DNA of 60,403 nt from Aquisalimonas sp. GTDB taxonomy: Bacteria; Pseudomonadota; Gammaproteobacteria; Nitrococcales; Aquisalimonadaceae. The translations under genes and the position numbers were made by a program. The stretch covers positions 1 to 60,403 of the forward strand of contig SLBZ01000055.1 of the NCBI GenBank assembly GCA_007126095.1. Direction: 5' to 3'. Position 1 is the stretch's first letter. Each line of letters opens with the position of its first letter. A model generated the notes under the pieces. That model made no database searches. It was not told the origin of the DNA and saw only the letters and a program-made list of their open reading frames with translations. Below, piece after piece: positions 27,891 through 38,712 of this stretch.

Positions 27891-28238
27891 TCAGCGCTTC
27901 CGCGGAACGTACAGATCGCCGTCCAGCCGTGAATAGTACGACGCAAGATCACGGAGATCCTGGGTGGAGAGACCTTCCACCTGCCCCTGCATGACGGCAT
28001 TCTCGCGCGTGCCGTCCTGGTACTGCTGCAGGGAACGGAAGAGATAATCCGCGTACTGACCGCTCAGCTTTGGCCACTCCGGGTTGCTCTGGGAGCCGTC
28101 CACCGCGTGACAGGCAATGCACTGGTCTTCGGCGATCTGCTGTCCGACCGAGGGATCTCCACGGTCAATGGCCAGCGCCGGTGCGGATATCATCAGCGCC
28201 AGCGCGCCGATTGCGGAAAGTGAACTGGATTTCATCAT
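27891..28238 (-). CDS. monohaem cytochrome c (class I)
   Basis: 115 aa with a Sec signal peptide (to about residue 23, APALA). Haem is attached at CIACH (Cys40, Cys43, His44), and the distal ligand is probably Met83 in ENAVMQGQ. It is a small periplasmic electron carrier resembling one half of a cytochrome c4. AGGAAG precedes the start. A paralogue follows upstream on the same strand with a 54-base gap, so the pair may share a transcript and a common redox partner such as a terminal oxidase. Confidence 0.93.
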   Translation of the reverse strand: MMKSSSLSAIGALALMISAPALAIDRGDPSVGQQIAEDQCIACHAVDGSQSNPEWPKLSGQYADYLFRSLQQYQDGTRENAVMQGQVEGLSTQDLRDLASYYSRLDGDLYVPRKR

Positions 28239-28292
28239 CGTTTTCTGACTTCCTGCTGGAAACCTGACTGTGTACCGGCGACCGCTGGCAAA

Positions 28293-28622
28293 TCAGCGCT
28301 CCTGCGCAAAGAATGCGGCAATGTCGCGCATCTCCTGGTCGCTGAGACCGTGCGCCTGGGCGTTCATGGTGGGGTGATCCCGCTCGCCATCCCGATACGC
28401 TTCCAGGGCAATCACCAGATACTCTTCGAACTGCCCGCCCAGTTTGGGAACGCGGTACGACGGATAAGCGTTGCGCGCACCCTCGACGGCATGACACCCC
28501 ATGCACGTATCAGCCAGGCGTTCGCCCCGCACCGGATCACCCGCTTCATCATCCGCCTGGGCGGTGCCAACTCCAGCCACGGCGCCGAGCGCCAGCCCGA
28601 GGAACAAGGTCTTCAATCTCAT
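28293..28622 (-). CDS. monohaem cytochrome c (class I), second copy
   Basis: 109 aa, with signal peptide ending near TAQA (residue 23). Haem motif CMGCH (Cys40, Cys43, His44), distal Met86 in HPTMNAQAHGLS. It shares layout with the downstream paralogue (haem motif at the same residue number, WPKL/VPKLGGQ-type core, YRDG, GLSDQEMRDIAAFF), suggesting tandem duplication. The ATG at 28622 was chosen for the signal peptide; a longer in-frame extension upstream has no similarity. The 226-base gap to acyP presumably holds its promoter; I see no other element there. Confidence 0.93.
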   Translation of the reverse strand: MRLKTLFLGLALGAVAGVGTAQADDEAGDPVRGERLADTCMGCHAVEGARNAYPSYRVPKLGGQFEEYLVIALEAYRDGERDHPTMNAQAHGLSDQEMRDIAAFFAQER

Positions 28623-28848
28623 TGAGTGCTCTCTTGCTGAATCTTGATCCAGTGGTCGACCAGGACACACGCCCCCGGTGAATTGCGACCCGCAAACCAG
28701 CGCGTATGGTTCCATGGATCGACCCGACCGTAAAGGTTGAGAAGTGGCAGATGATAGCGCCACCGGCCTCCGAGACCAACCTGGGATGAAGCGCTTCTGC
28801 CGCCAAGCCGCGGACAAAGTGCCGTTCGCCGATGGAACAGGAGCGGCT

Positions 28849-29121
28849 CTACCGTACCTGAAAGCCCGCGGGCGGCGCGTCGGTCGCGGGCTCCCAGACC
28901 ACGTCATCCACTCTTGCATTGGGCGGGCCCTGCGCGACCCATGCCTGAAACGCCTCGAGTTCCGCGTCGGGGCCACTGACCAAGAGTTGGACCCGCCCGT
29001 CCGGCAGATTCATGGCATACCCGCGCAGCCCCAGTCTGCGCGCTTCTTCCTGCGCGCTTCCCCGGAAGAATACCCCCTGGACCCGCCCGGAGACGTGACC
29101 AAGCAGACACTTTTGCGACAT
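28849..29121 (-). CDS. acyP: acylphosphatase
   Basis: 90 aa, full length. Hydrolyses acyl phosphates such as acetyl phosphate or carbamoyl phosphate. The catalytic Arg20 lies in GRVQGVFFRGSAQEEA and Asn38 in GYAMNLPDGRVQ; both signatures are intact. It lies 21 bases downstream of the YihY gene on the same strand and may be co-transcribed. Confidence 0.95.
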   Translation of the reverse strand: MSQKCLLGHVSGRVQGVFFRGSAQEEARRLGLRGYAMNLPDGRVQLLVSGPDAELEAFQAWVAQGPPNARVDDVVWEPATDAPPAGFQVR

Positions 29122-29142
29122 ACCCCTCCTCCGTTCCGGTTA

Positions 29143-31590
<2,448 letters not shown>

Positions 31591-31614
31591 CAGGACCACC
31601 CGGCGCGATCACGG

Positions 31615-32328
31615 TCAGGCCTGCGCCAGAACTTCACGCACGAACGGGACGGTCAGGCGGCGCTGCTCCGCCAGCGCCGCCTGGTCGAGTGTTTCCAGCA
31701 ACTGGAACAGGGACGCCGTGTCACGGGGCTGGCGCCGCATGAGATAACGCCCCACTTCCGCAGGCAGATCCAGGCCCCTTAACCCCGCCCGGTGCCGCAG
31801 TGCGGCGAGCTTGTCGTCATCGTCCATGGGCCGCAGCCGCTGCATCAGTCCCCACTGCAACCGGGACACCAGATCCGGCAACAGAAAGCCGGCCGCCTCG
31901 GGGCGGTCGCCGGCACTGATCAGAACGCGGACACCGCTGTCGCGCAGGCGATTGAAGGCGTGGAACACGGCTTCTTCCCACGCCGGCTCGCCGGCGATGG
32001 CATCCAGATCATCCAGCGCCACCAGTGCCAGCCGCTCCATACCATCCAGCACCTCCGGCGACAACGGTAGCCCCTGCCCCAGGGGCAGGTACGCCACGGA
32101 CTGCCCCCGGTCACCCAGGGCCCGGCTGGCCGCCTGCAGCAGATGGCTTCTGCCCGTCCCGGCGGCGCCGTGCAGGTAGACGCACTGTTCGCCGCCGGCC
32201 AGCAGCCGCTCGACCGCTGCCAGCGCCTGCGCATTGGCGCCGGGACAGAAGCTCTCCATGCTGGCGGCATCGTTCCAGCGGATGCCAAGGGGAAGCTGGG
32301 CCGACTTCAGGGGTGGCAACTGCGCCAT
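31615..32328 (-). CDS. hda: DnaA regulatory inactivator Hda
   Basis: 237-aa DnaA-like AAA+ protein that, with the DNA clamp, stimulates ATP hydrolysis by DnaA and so limits re-initiation. The N-terminal QLPLGIRW is the clamp-binding region. Walker A reads GAAGTGRSHLLQA, with Arg in place of the usual Lys, as is normal in Hda. Walker B is LVALDDLDAI, with sensor 1 in VLISAGDRP. The ATG at 32328 gives the family's start. Confidence 0.94.
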   Translation of the reverse strand: MAQLPPLKSAQLPLGIRWNDAASMESFCPGANAQALAAVERLLAGGEQCVYLHGAAGTGRSHLLQAASRALGDRGQSVAYLPLGQGLPLSPEVLDGMERLALVALDDLDAIAGEPAWEEAVFHAFNRLRDSGVRVLISAGDRPEAAGFLLPDLVSRLQWGLMQRLRPMDDDDKLAALRHRAGLRGLDLPAEVGRYLMRRQPRDTASLFQLLETLDQAALAEQRRLTVPFVREVLAQA

Positions 32329-32367
32329 GCAGGTCTCCAACACGCGAATCCCGGGATTTGCGGAGCG

Positions 32368-32373
32368 ATTGTA
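32368..32373 (-). promoter_or_regulatory. candidate -10 element upstream of hda
   Basis: TACAAT on the minus strand, 40 bases before the hda start codon. No convincing -35 at 16-18 bases. Confidence 0.3.
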
Positions 32374-32565
32374 CGCCGCCGCCACACACTCCCGCGACCC
32401 CGGCTCTGCCAGCCGGGCCGGGAACGCCCGAACGCCGACATGCGGCGTCACCGGACGACGGTTTCCCCTGCCACCGCCGGTGGGTAGACTCCGGTGCAGT
32501 CCGGGCGAGCATTCACCGCGCGTTGCCCGCGCTCACTGCAATCCGCATTCACGCTGGGAGGTACT

Positions 32566-33594
32566 GTGCGACCACGCCATCTGCTGTTGACCGTCTCCGC
32601 TCTGGGTCTTGCCGCAACACACGCCGCCATGGCAGACACCGTCACCCTCGGCAACGGTGACCGCATCACCGGCACGCTGATCGAGATCGACGGCAACCGG
32701 GTGAAGTTCCAGCCCGAGGCATCGGACGACCCGCTCCTCCTCTCCCTGGACACCATCGTCCGGCTGGAAACCGACGAAACCATCCAGGTGCTGATGGAAG
32801 ACGGCACCGAAGTCCGTGGGCAGGCGGTGGAGGCGGACGACGGGGCCCTGCGGCTCGACAGCGAACAGTTCGACGACCCGATCACTTTCCCGATTGGCCA
32901 GATCACCCGGGTCACCGGCCCCGACACCCCAGTGCGTGAGCCGATCCGCTCCACCGGTAACATCAGTCTCGGCGCGCGCGTGACCGACGGCAACACCCGC
33001 ACCCAGACCTACAGCGGCACGGCGGATGCGAGCGTTCGCAGCGACGTCAACCGGGTCCGCTTCAACGCCGAGTTCAACCGCACGCGGGACCAGGGCGAGG
33101 ACACGGTGGACAACGCCGCAGGCGGCGTGCGCTACGATCACTTCGTCACGGAAGCGCTCTACCTCAACAGCAATGTGTCACTGGCGCGGGACCGGTTTCG
33201 CGATCTTCGCCTGCGCACCACCGCCGGTGTCGGTCTTGGTTATCAGTTCTTCGATACCGGCACGCGGACGCTGTCTGCCGAGGCCGGTATCAGCTACGTG
33301 AACGAGGACTTCTACACCGATGAGAACCAGACCAACCCGGCCGGCCGCTGGGCGCTGGACTATGAGGAGCGGTTCGCGGGCAACGGCATCCGCCTGTTTC
33401 ACGCCCAGGAGGGGCTGGTGAATCTCGAGAACACCGACGACACCATCATCAGCACGCGCACCGGGGTGCGCTTCCCGTTCATCATCGGCATGACCGGGAC
33501 GTTCCAGATCAACTTCGATTACGAGAACCAGCCCCCCTCGGACAATCGGAAGACCGATACGGCCTACGTACTGACCGCGGGCTATAGCTGGTAA
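32566..33594 (+). CDS. DUF481 outer-membrane protein
   Basis: 342 aa from a GTG with GGGAGG just upstream; the signal peptide RPRHLLLTVSALGLAATHAAMA confirms this start. A short N-terminal region (VTLGNGDRITGTLIEIDGNRVKF, repeated-like LLSLDTIVRLETDE) precedes the DUF481 beta-barrel (from about residue 125, ISLGARVTDGNTRTQTYSG, ending GYSW with aromatic C-terminus). Relatives include E. coli YdiY. Function unknown. It converges on the DUF2066 gene. Confidence 0.9.
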   Translation: MRPRHLLLTVSALGLAATHAAMADTVTLGNGDRITGTLIEIDGNRVKFQPEASDDPLLLSLDTIVRLETDETIQVLMEDGTEVRGQAVEADDGALRLDSEQFDDPITFPIGQITRVTGPDTPVREPIRSTGNISLGARVTDGNTRTQTYSGTADASVRSDVNRVRFNAEFNRTRDQGEDTVDNAAGGVRYDHFVTEALYLNSNVSLARDRFRDLRLRTTAGVGLGYQFFDTGTRTLSAEAGISYVNEDFYTDENQTNPAGRWALDYEERFAGNGIRLFHAQEGLVNLENTDDTIISTRTGVRFPFIIGMTGTFQINFDYENQPPSDNRKTDTAYVLTAGYSW

Positions 33595-33604
33595 CCGCTC
33601 GCGC

Positions 33605-33633
33605 GCGCCGGGTGCCATGGAGGCGCCCGGCGC
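33605..33633. terminator. bidirectional terminator hairpin
   Basis: A 12-bp stem (one G-U pair, loop ATGGA) in the 49-base gap between converging genes. Very stable, but no run of T on either side. Confidence 0.55.
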
Positions 33634-33643
33634 AGGATGCCGC

Positions 33644-34702
33644 TCAGGACCCGCTCAGCCTGAAGATGTAGTCCGGCCGCGCCCCATCGTCATCGGCGTC
33701 CGGCGCATCACCCTCATCCAGCTCCTGCTCCGCAAGCAGGCTTCCGCTGCGCATGCGCTGCAGCGCCCGTTCGGGCAGGCCCTGGAACGTCAGCCGGAAA
33801 TCGACGGCGCCTCCGCCCATGCGAATGGCGTCCACCGCCTCGACACCGCTCAGGTCACGCAGGTAGTTCTCGACCCGGGCATAGCCGTCAAGCCCGCCGA
33901 CATCGCGCACACGCAGGGTCAGACGCCCCACCTCGCCATCTTCGGGGACCACCGCGTAGTACTCCGCCAGCCGGGTAACCCCCGCCTCAACGCCCACATC
34001 AAGCACGTCCGGCGCACTGTCGTTGTCCACTGTCCACGAGTGGCTCTCGCCCTCCCAATAAAGGACCCAGCGCCCGCGCCAGCCCTGCCCGCGCTGAGCC
34101 ACCCGCCCCACCAGAACGGCGTCGGCGTCGTAGCGTTCGGAGGCGCGCTCGATGGGTTCGCGGAAACCGCCCCAGATTTCCGAGGCACGGATGGCCTGCT
34201 GATCTTCCAGGTCCATCAACGGAAACAGCACCGGCAGACCGGTGCGCGCACCGGCATCCCGGAGTGCTGCCTGGAGGTCCGGCGACTCGTCCCCGCCGAG
34301 GATGCGGCGGCTGCCGCCCTGATCAACCACGACCCAGGCCAGCGTTCTCGGCCGTCGCTCGCGCGGCCAGATGGGAATCTCCTGCTCCACGAGATCCCTT
34401 TGCAGCACGCGGCCGTCGTAGCGCACGCGCAGGTAAAGCCTGTCGTCGTCGGAGTCGTAGCCGTATTGCTGGACGTAGCGGGTAGACTGCTCCAGAACCT
34501 CGGCGAGCGCGTCGTCGTCTGCCGGGACCTCTCTCCCGGTGAGCCGGGTGAGAATCGTCTCCAGCCCGTCACGGGTTGCCTCGTCACGCTCCGAGGCGGA
34601 CTCACTGTCCACCTGGATGCGCGCATCGAACAACCCTGTACCCGCCAGGCTCAGTCCCGGCAGGAGCAGCAATATCAGTAGAAGCCACTTCCGGTATTCC
34701 AT
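33644..34702 (-). CDS. DUF2066 domain protein
   Basis: 352 aa with a signal peptide (KWLLLILLLLPGLSLA). FDARIQVDSESASERDEATRDGLETILTRLTG is the family's opening, and YDADAVLVGRV with WRGRWVLYWEGESHSW lies centrally. Function is unknown; the protein is predicted periplasmic. It commonly lies next to purM and hda-related genes in Gammaproteobacteria, as here, and is divergent from purM. The last 25 residues are acidic and probably disordered. Confidence 0.85.
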   Translation of the reverse strand: MEYRKWLLLILLLLPGLSLAGTGLFDARIQVDSESASERDEATRDGLETILTRLTGREVPADDDALAEVLEQSTRYVQQYGYDSDDDRLYLRVRYDGRVLQRDLVEQEIPIWPRERRPRTLAWVVVDQGGSRRILGGDESPDLQAALRDAGARTGLPVLFPLMDLEDQQAIRASEIWGGFREPIERASERYDADAVLVGRVAQRGQGWRGRWVLYWEGESHSWTVDNDSAPDVLDVGVEAGVTRLAEYYAVVPEDGEVGRLTLRVRDVGGLDGYARVENYLRDLSGVEAVDAIRMGGGAVDFRLTFQGLPERALQRMRSGSLLAEQELDEGDAPDADDDGARPDYIFRLSGS

Positions 34703-34857
34703 GCCGTCCCCGCATGCCTCTCGTTCATTCCCGAATGCAATGAGACTCTAGCATGGACGAACGGTTCCCGCCGTCCGCGGCGGATGCCGACACGGCCCGT
34801 ATCCGCTACCATACGCCCCCTGACAGATTCGCCCCGCCCAACAGGGAGAGCGCACTC

Positions 34858-35916
34858 GTGGCTTCGGACCAGACCCCGCCGGACGACGGCCTGACCTATC
34901 GCGATGCCGGTGTCGACATCGATGCCGGCAACAGCCTCGTGGACCGCATCCGGCCCGCGGTAGCCCGCACCCAACGGCCGGAGGTCCTCGGCGGCCTGGG
35001 CGGATTCGGTGGCCTGTTCGCCCTGCCGACGGACCGCTACCGCCAGCCCGTGCTGGTGTCGGGCACCGACGGCGTTGGCACCAAACTCAAGCTCGCCATC
35101 GAGACCGGACGCCACGACGGGATCGGCGTCGATCTGGTGGCCATGTGCGCCAACGACATTCTCGTGAGCGGCGCAGAGCCGCTGTTCTTTCTCGATTACT
35201 ACGCCACCGGGCGGCTGGACGTGGACGTGGCGGCAGCCGTGGTCGAGGGGATCGCCTGCGGCTGCGAGCAGGCAGGCGCGGCACTGGTCGGCGGCGAGAC
35301 GGCGGAGATGCCCGGCATGTATGCCGAAGGACACTACGATCTCGCCGGGTTCTGCGTCGGCATCGTCGAACGGGACGCCATCATCGACGGCAGCCGGGTC
35401 CAGCCCGGCGACGCACTCATCGCCCTGGGCTCCAGCGGCCCCCACTCCAACGGCTACTCCCTGGTGCGGCGCGTGATCGAGCACAGCGGCGCCAGCCTCG
35501 ACGAAGACCTCGCCGGGGAACCTCTGGGGGCGGCGCTGATGGCGCCCACACGTATCTACGCCCGTGCCATTCGCGCGCTCATGGCGGAGGTGGATGTCCA
35601 CGCCATGTCCCACATCACCGGCGGCGGGCTGCCGGAGAACCTCCCCCGGACACTTCCCGAAGGCTGCGGCGCGGTGATCGACACCACCAGCTGGGAGTGG
35701 CCGCCCGTGTTCCGCTGGCTGCAGACCCGCGGCAATATTGCAGATGCCGAGATGTACCGCACGTTCAACTGCGGCGTCGGCATGGTGGTCTGCGTGCCCG
35801 AGGACGATTGCGACACAGCGCTGGCACGACTCCGCGCCCACGGCGAGACCGCCTGGCGGATTGGCCACGTGGAAGCGGACGCGGCATCGGGCGTGCGCTT
35901 CACGGAGGGCGCATGA
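34858..35916 (+). CDS. purM: phosphoribosylformylglycinamidine cyclo-ligase
   Basis: Makes aminoimidazole ribotide (AIR) in purine synthesis. 352 aa from a GTG with AGGGAG upstream. This start puts [14 protein letters not shown] and [13 protein letters not shown] at the family's usual distance; an ATG at 34753 would add 35 unrelated residues. ATP-binding [14 protein letters not shown], plus [18 protein letters not shown] and [11 protein letters not shown] are intact. The stop overlaps purN by ATGA. Confidence 0.96.
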   Translation: MASDQTPPDDGLTYRDAGVDIDAGNSLVDRIRPAVARTQRPEVLGGLGGFGGLFALPTDRYRQPVLVSGTDGVGTKLKLAIETGRHDGIGVDLVAMCANDILVSGAEPLFFLDYYATGRLDVDVAAAVVEGIACGCEQAGAALVGGETAEMPGMYAEGHYDLAGFCVGIVERDAIIDGSRVQPGDALIALGSSGPHSNGYSLVRRVIEHSGASLDEDLAGEPLGAALMAPTRIYARAIRALMAEVDVHAMSHITGGGLPENLPRTLPEGCGAVIDTTSWEWPPVFRWLQTRGNIADAEMYRTFNCGVGMVVCVPEDDCDTALARLRAHGETAWRIGHVEADAASGVRFTEGA

Positions 35917-36578
35917 CAGGCTGCCCCTCTCTGGTGGTGCTCATCTCGGGCAGCGGCAGCAACCTCCAGGCCCTGATCGACGCCCGCGAGGCCGGCACGC
36001 TGCCGGCAGAGATCCGCGCCGTCATCAGCAACCGGCCCGGCGCCTACGGGCTGGAGCGTGCCCGTGCAGCCGGCATCGACACCGAGGTGCTGGATCACCG
36101 CGATTACGCAGAGCGCGCCGCGTATGACACCGCACTGCAGCAGCGGATTGACGCCCGTACGCCGGACCTGGTCGTCCTCGCCGGTTTCATGCGCATTCTC
36201 ACCGACGAGCTGGTGAATCACTTCCGGGGCCGGATGCTGAATATCCACCCATCGCTCCTCCCTGCATTCCGCGGCCTTCACACACACCGACGGGCGCTGG
36301 AGGCAGGTCACGCCGAACATGGCTGCAGCGTGCACTTCGTCACGCCCACGCTGGACGCCGGCCCGGTCATCGCCCAGGGCGTCGTCCCCATCGAGACGGA
36401 CGATACTGAACCGGTGCTGGCGCGCCGGGTCCAACAGCAGGAACACAGGATCTATCCGCTGGTCGTTCGCTGGTTCGCGGAGGGTCGGCTGACACTGGAC
36501 GGCGAAACCGCCGTGCTGGACGGCAAGCCACTGCATGCCCCTATTCGCCTGCGGGACGCCGACCCCGTCCCGTCCTGA
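35913..36578 (+). CDS. purN: phosphoribosylglycinamide formyltransferase (folate type)
   Basis: Transfers formyl from 10-formyltetrahydrofolate to GAR. 221 aa. PRPP-type loop [13 protein letters not shown], folate region [10 protein letters not shown], catalytic [21 protein letters not shown] and [15 protein letters not shown] are complete. Coupled to purM as in E. coli. Confidence 0.96.
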   Translation: MTGCPSLVVLISGSGSNLQALIDAREAGTLPAEIRAVISNRPGAYGLERARAAGIDTEVLDHRDYAERAAYDTALQQRIDARTPDLVVLAGFMRILTDELVNHFRGRMLNIHPSLLPAFRGLHTHRRALEAGHAEHGCSVHFVTPTLDAGPVIAQGVVPIETDDTEPVLARRVQQQEHRIYPLVVRWFAEGRLTLDGETAVLDGKPLHAPIRLRDADPVPS

Positions 36579-36607
36579 GGAAACAACCCGCCGCTCCGGG
36601 AGGATCG

Positions 36608-37435
36608 ATGCACCACCGGTACCTGGCACCTATCCTGCTCACGGCCTCCCTTCTCCCCGGCGCCATGCACGCCACCCCCTTTGCGGCCGGGCTGCCGGGG
36701 CAGATCGAAGGGGCGGCCGACGGCGTTCTGACGCCGGGCCCGCAGCTCACCGGCGCGGGCAACGCCGTAAGCGGCAATGTCGCGGTTACCCACGCCCGGC
36801 TCACGGACGTACAGTTCACGGCCATCGGTGCCTCACTCACCCTGGACGACCGGCTGGAGCTCAGTGCCGCGCAGCCCAATCTCGGCGCGGGCAGCAGCGA
36901 CGATGCGAGACAGAATGTCTTCGCCGCCCGGTTGCGACTGGCGGGGTCGGCCCGTGCACCGCTCCGACCCGCGGCGTCCGTGGGTGTGAGCCACCGCCGG
37001 CAGCGCGATTTCGGACTGGAAGACCGGATCGGCATCGCGCCGGAGCGGCGCAACGACTGGGATGCCACGCTCAGCGCCGGCGGCGGGTACCGCCTCGGGC
37101 CGTCACAGGCGGTGCTTGTTCACGCCACGGCCCGTTACACACGGGCGAACGCCGGGGGCCTTTTCGGTTTCGGCAATGCCGAGCATGATCATCACCGTGT
37201 GCAACTGGAAGGCGCCGTCCACACCAGCCTGACCAGCCGACTCAGTATCAGCGGCGAATACCGGGAGAACCGGCACCAGCCGGCGACCGATCCCGGTGAC
37301 CCCTGGTGGAGCGCCTACGCCGGGTATGGCGTCAATGAAGATGTTCATCTGGCACTGGGCTGGCAGGACCTTGGCCGGCTGGGCGGAAAGCCGCGCCAGA
37401 ACGGGCCATTCATCGCCCTGCGCGGGCGTTACTGA
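36608..37435 (+). CDS. DUF3034-like outer-membrane protein
   Basis: 275 aa with a signal peptide (LAPILLTASLLPGAMHA). The mature start LPGQIEGAADGVLTPGPQLTGAGN and the closing HLALGWQDLGRLGGKPRQNGPFIALRGRY resemble DUF3034, predicted beta-barrel proteins. Alternating hydrophobic strands and a C-terminal aromatic residue fit an outer-membrane location. 29 bases after purN, so possibly on the same transcript. Function unknown. Confidence 0.7.
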   Translation: MHHRYLAPILLTASLLPGAMHATPFAAGLPGQIEGAADGVLTPGPQLTGAGNAVSGNVAVTHARLTDVQFTAIGASLTLDDRLELSAAQPNLGAGSSDDARQNVFAARLRLAGSARAPLRPAASVGVSHRRQRDFGLEDRIGIAPERRNDWDATLSAGGGYRLGPSQAVLVHATARYTRANAGGLFGFGNAEHDHHRVQLEGAVHTSLTSRLSISGEYRENRHQPATDPGDPWWSAYAGYGVNEDVHLALGWQDLGRLGGKPRQNGPFIALRGRY

Positions 37436-37465
37436 CGCCTGTCCCGCCCGCCGGCCGGCGACCGC

Positions 37466-38029
37466 TTACGAGCGGGGCAGCGTCACGCCGCTCTGGCCCA
37501 TGTACTTGCCGCCGCGATCCTTGTAGGACGTCTCGCAGACCTCGTCCGACTCCAGAAACAACATCTGCGCCACGCCCTCGTTGGCGTAGATGCGCGCCGG
37601 CAGTGGCGTGGTGTTGGAGAACTCCAGGGTTACATGCCCTTCCCACTCCGGCTCCAGCGGCGTCACGTTGACGATGATGCCGCAGCGGGCATAGGTGGAT
37701 TTGCCAAGGCAGATGGTGAGCGTGGAACGGGGGATACGGAAGTACTCCACGGTACGCGCCAGGGCGAACGAATTCGGCGGGATGATGCACACGTCCGACT
37801 GCACGTCGACAAAGCTGTTCTCGTCGAAATGCTTCGGGTCGACGATGGCCGAGTTGATGTTGTGGAAAATCTTGAACTCGTCGGCACAGCGAACGTCGTA
37901 ACCGTAACTGGACGTGCCGTAGGAGATGATCTTGCCTTTGTCCGTCTCCCGCACCTGGCCGGGCTCGAACGGCTCGATCATGCCGTCCGCGGCCATACGG
38001 CGGATCCACTTGTCGGACTTGATTGCCAT
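37466..38029 (-). CDS. dcd: dCTP deaminase
   Basis: Deaminates dCTP to dUTP, the main route to dTTP in many Gram-negatives. 187 aa. [16 protein letters not shown], the catalytic-region [24 protein letters not shown] (with Glu in EPEWEG) and the lid segment GQSGVTLP are intact. ATG at 38029 fits the family start [14 protein letters not shown] good promoter lies about 50 bases upstream. Confidence 0.96.
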   Translation of the reverse strand: MAIKSDKWIRRMAADGMIEPFEPGQVRETDKGKIISYGTSSYGYDVRCADEFKIFHNINSAIVDPKHFDENSFVDVQSDVCIIPPNSFALARTVEYFRIPRSTLTICLGKSTYARCGIIVNVTPLEPEWEGHVTLEFSNTTPLPARIYANEGVAQMLFLESDEVCETSYKDRGGKYMGQSGVTLPRS

Positions 38030-38080
38030 GGGCGTTATCCTGTTGTCTGGGCTGCCACAAGCCCGGGCGCGAAAGGCAGG

Positions 38081-38109
38081 ATTGTAACCACCACCTCCGG
38101 CGGAGCCAA
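38081..38109 (-). promoter_or_regulatory. sigma-70 promoter of dcd
   Basis: On the minus strand TTGGCT (38109-38104), 17 bases, TACAAT (38086-38081): 4 of 6 and 5 of 6 matches with ideal spacing, 52 bases before the dcd ATG. Confidence 0.6.
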
Positions 38110-38155
38110 CTAACCGCAGGGCATCCACACCATTCCAGTCAGGGGAGCGTTGACT

Positions 38156-38338
38156 ATGAGCACGGCACAGGGGCCCAAGCTACCACCGAAACCGGAACCA
38201 CCCGACCCGTCGGAGTGCTGCGGCAGCGGCTGCGACCCCTGCATTCTGGAGCTCTACGACGACGAACTGGAGCGCTGGGAAGCGCGCGTGGAGCGGATCA
38301 AGGCGCAGTGGCAGGCCGAGCAGGCGGGGCAGCAGTAA
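38156..38338 (+). CDS. oxidoreductase-like domain small protein
   Basis: 60 aa, preceded by GGGGAG. Pro-rich lead ([20 protein letters not shown]) followed by [19 protein letters not shown] matches the 'oxidoreductase-like' N-terminal domain (PF09791 type), a small Cys-rich module. The cysteines CC..C..C could bind a metal. Short stand-alone versions are common in Proteobacteria; role unknown. Confidence 0.8.
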   Translation: MSTAQGPKLPPKPEPPDPSECCGSGCDPCILELYDDELERWEARVERIKAQWQAEQAGQQ

Positions 38339-38463
38339 CGCCCCGCTGCTCTGGACCGGAGCATGGCGTGGTCGTAAGCTGAATCCGGAACACAACAAGA
38401 TCTGCACGCTGCCCGCCGGGCCGTGATGCAGGCTGCCCGCGGGCCATGGAGGAGTAACAGCCC

Positions 38464-38709
38464 ATGCGAGGAACGGTGACCCTGTTCAACAGCGAAGACG
38501 GCGTCGCCGCCGTCGAGACGGAGCACGGAGAGTTCACCGTGCTCGGCATCATGGACGATGACGCCGTGGCCGTGGGCGACATCATCACCGGCGACCTGGA
38601 GAGCCTTGACTACCAGGTCATGAGCAACGAAACCCGCGGCATCTCTCTGTCCGTCTACGTGGAAGACACGGAACTCCCCCTGGAGGAAGCGCAGCAGAAG
38701 CTGCAGTGA
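38464..38709 (+). CDS. small acidic protein of unknown function
   Basis: 81 aa with a good GGAGGAG site. Begins RGTVTLFNSEDGVAAVETEHGEFTVLGI, a beta-rich start reminiscent of small OB or SH3-like barrels, and is strongly acidic toward the end. I do not recognise the family with confidence. It ends three bases from the stop of rlmKL on the other strand. Confidence 0.75.
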   Translation: MRGTVTLFNSEDGVAAVETEHGEFTVLGIMDDDAVAVGDIITGDLESLDYQVMSNETRGISLSVYVEDTELPLEEAQQKLQ

Positions 38710-38712
38710 CGG

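Noticed and set aside
32122..32170. Mutated Walker A (GRS for GKS) in Hda taken as inactivation
   Set aside because: Arg at this position is normal in Hda proteins, so it is not a defect.
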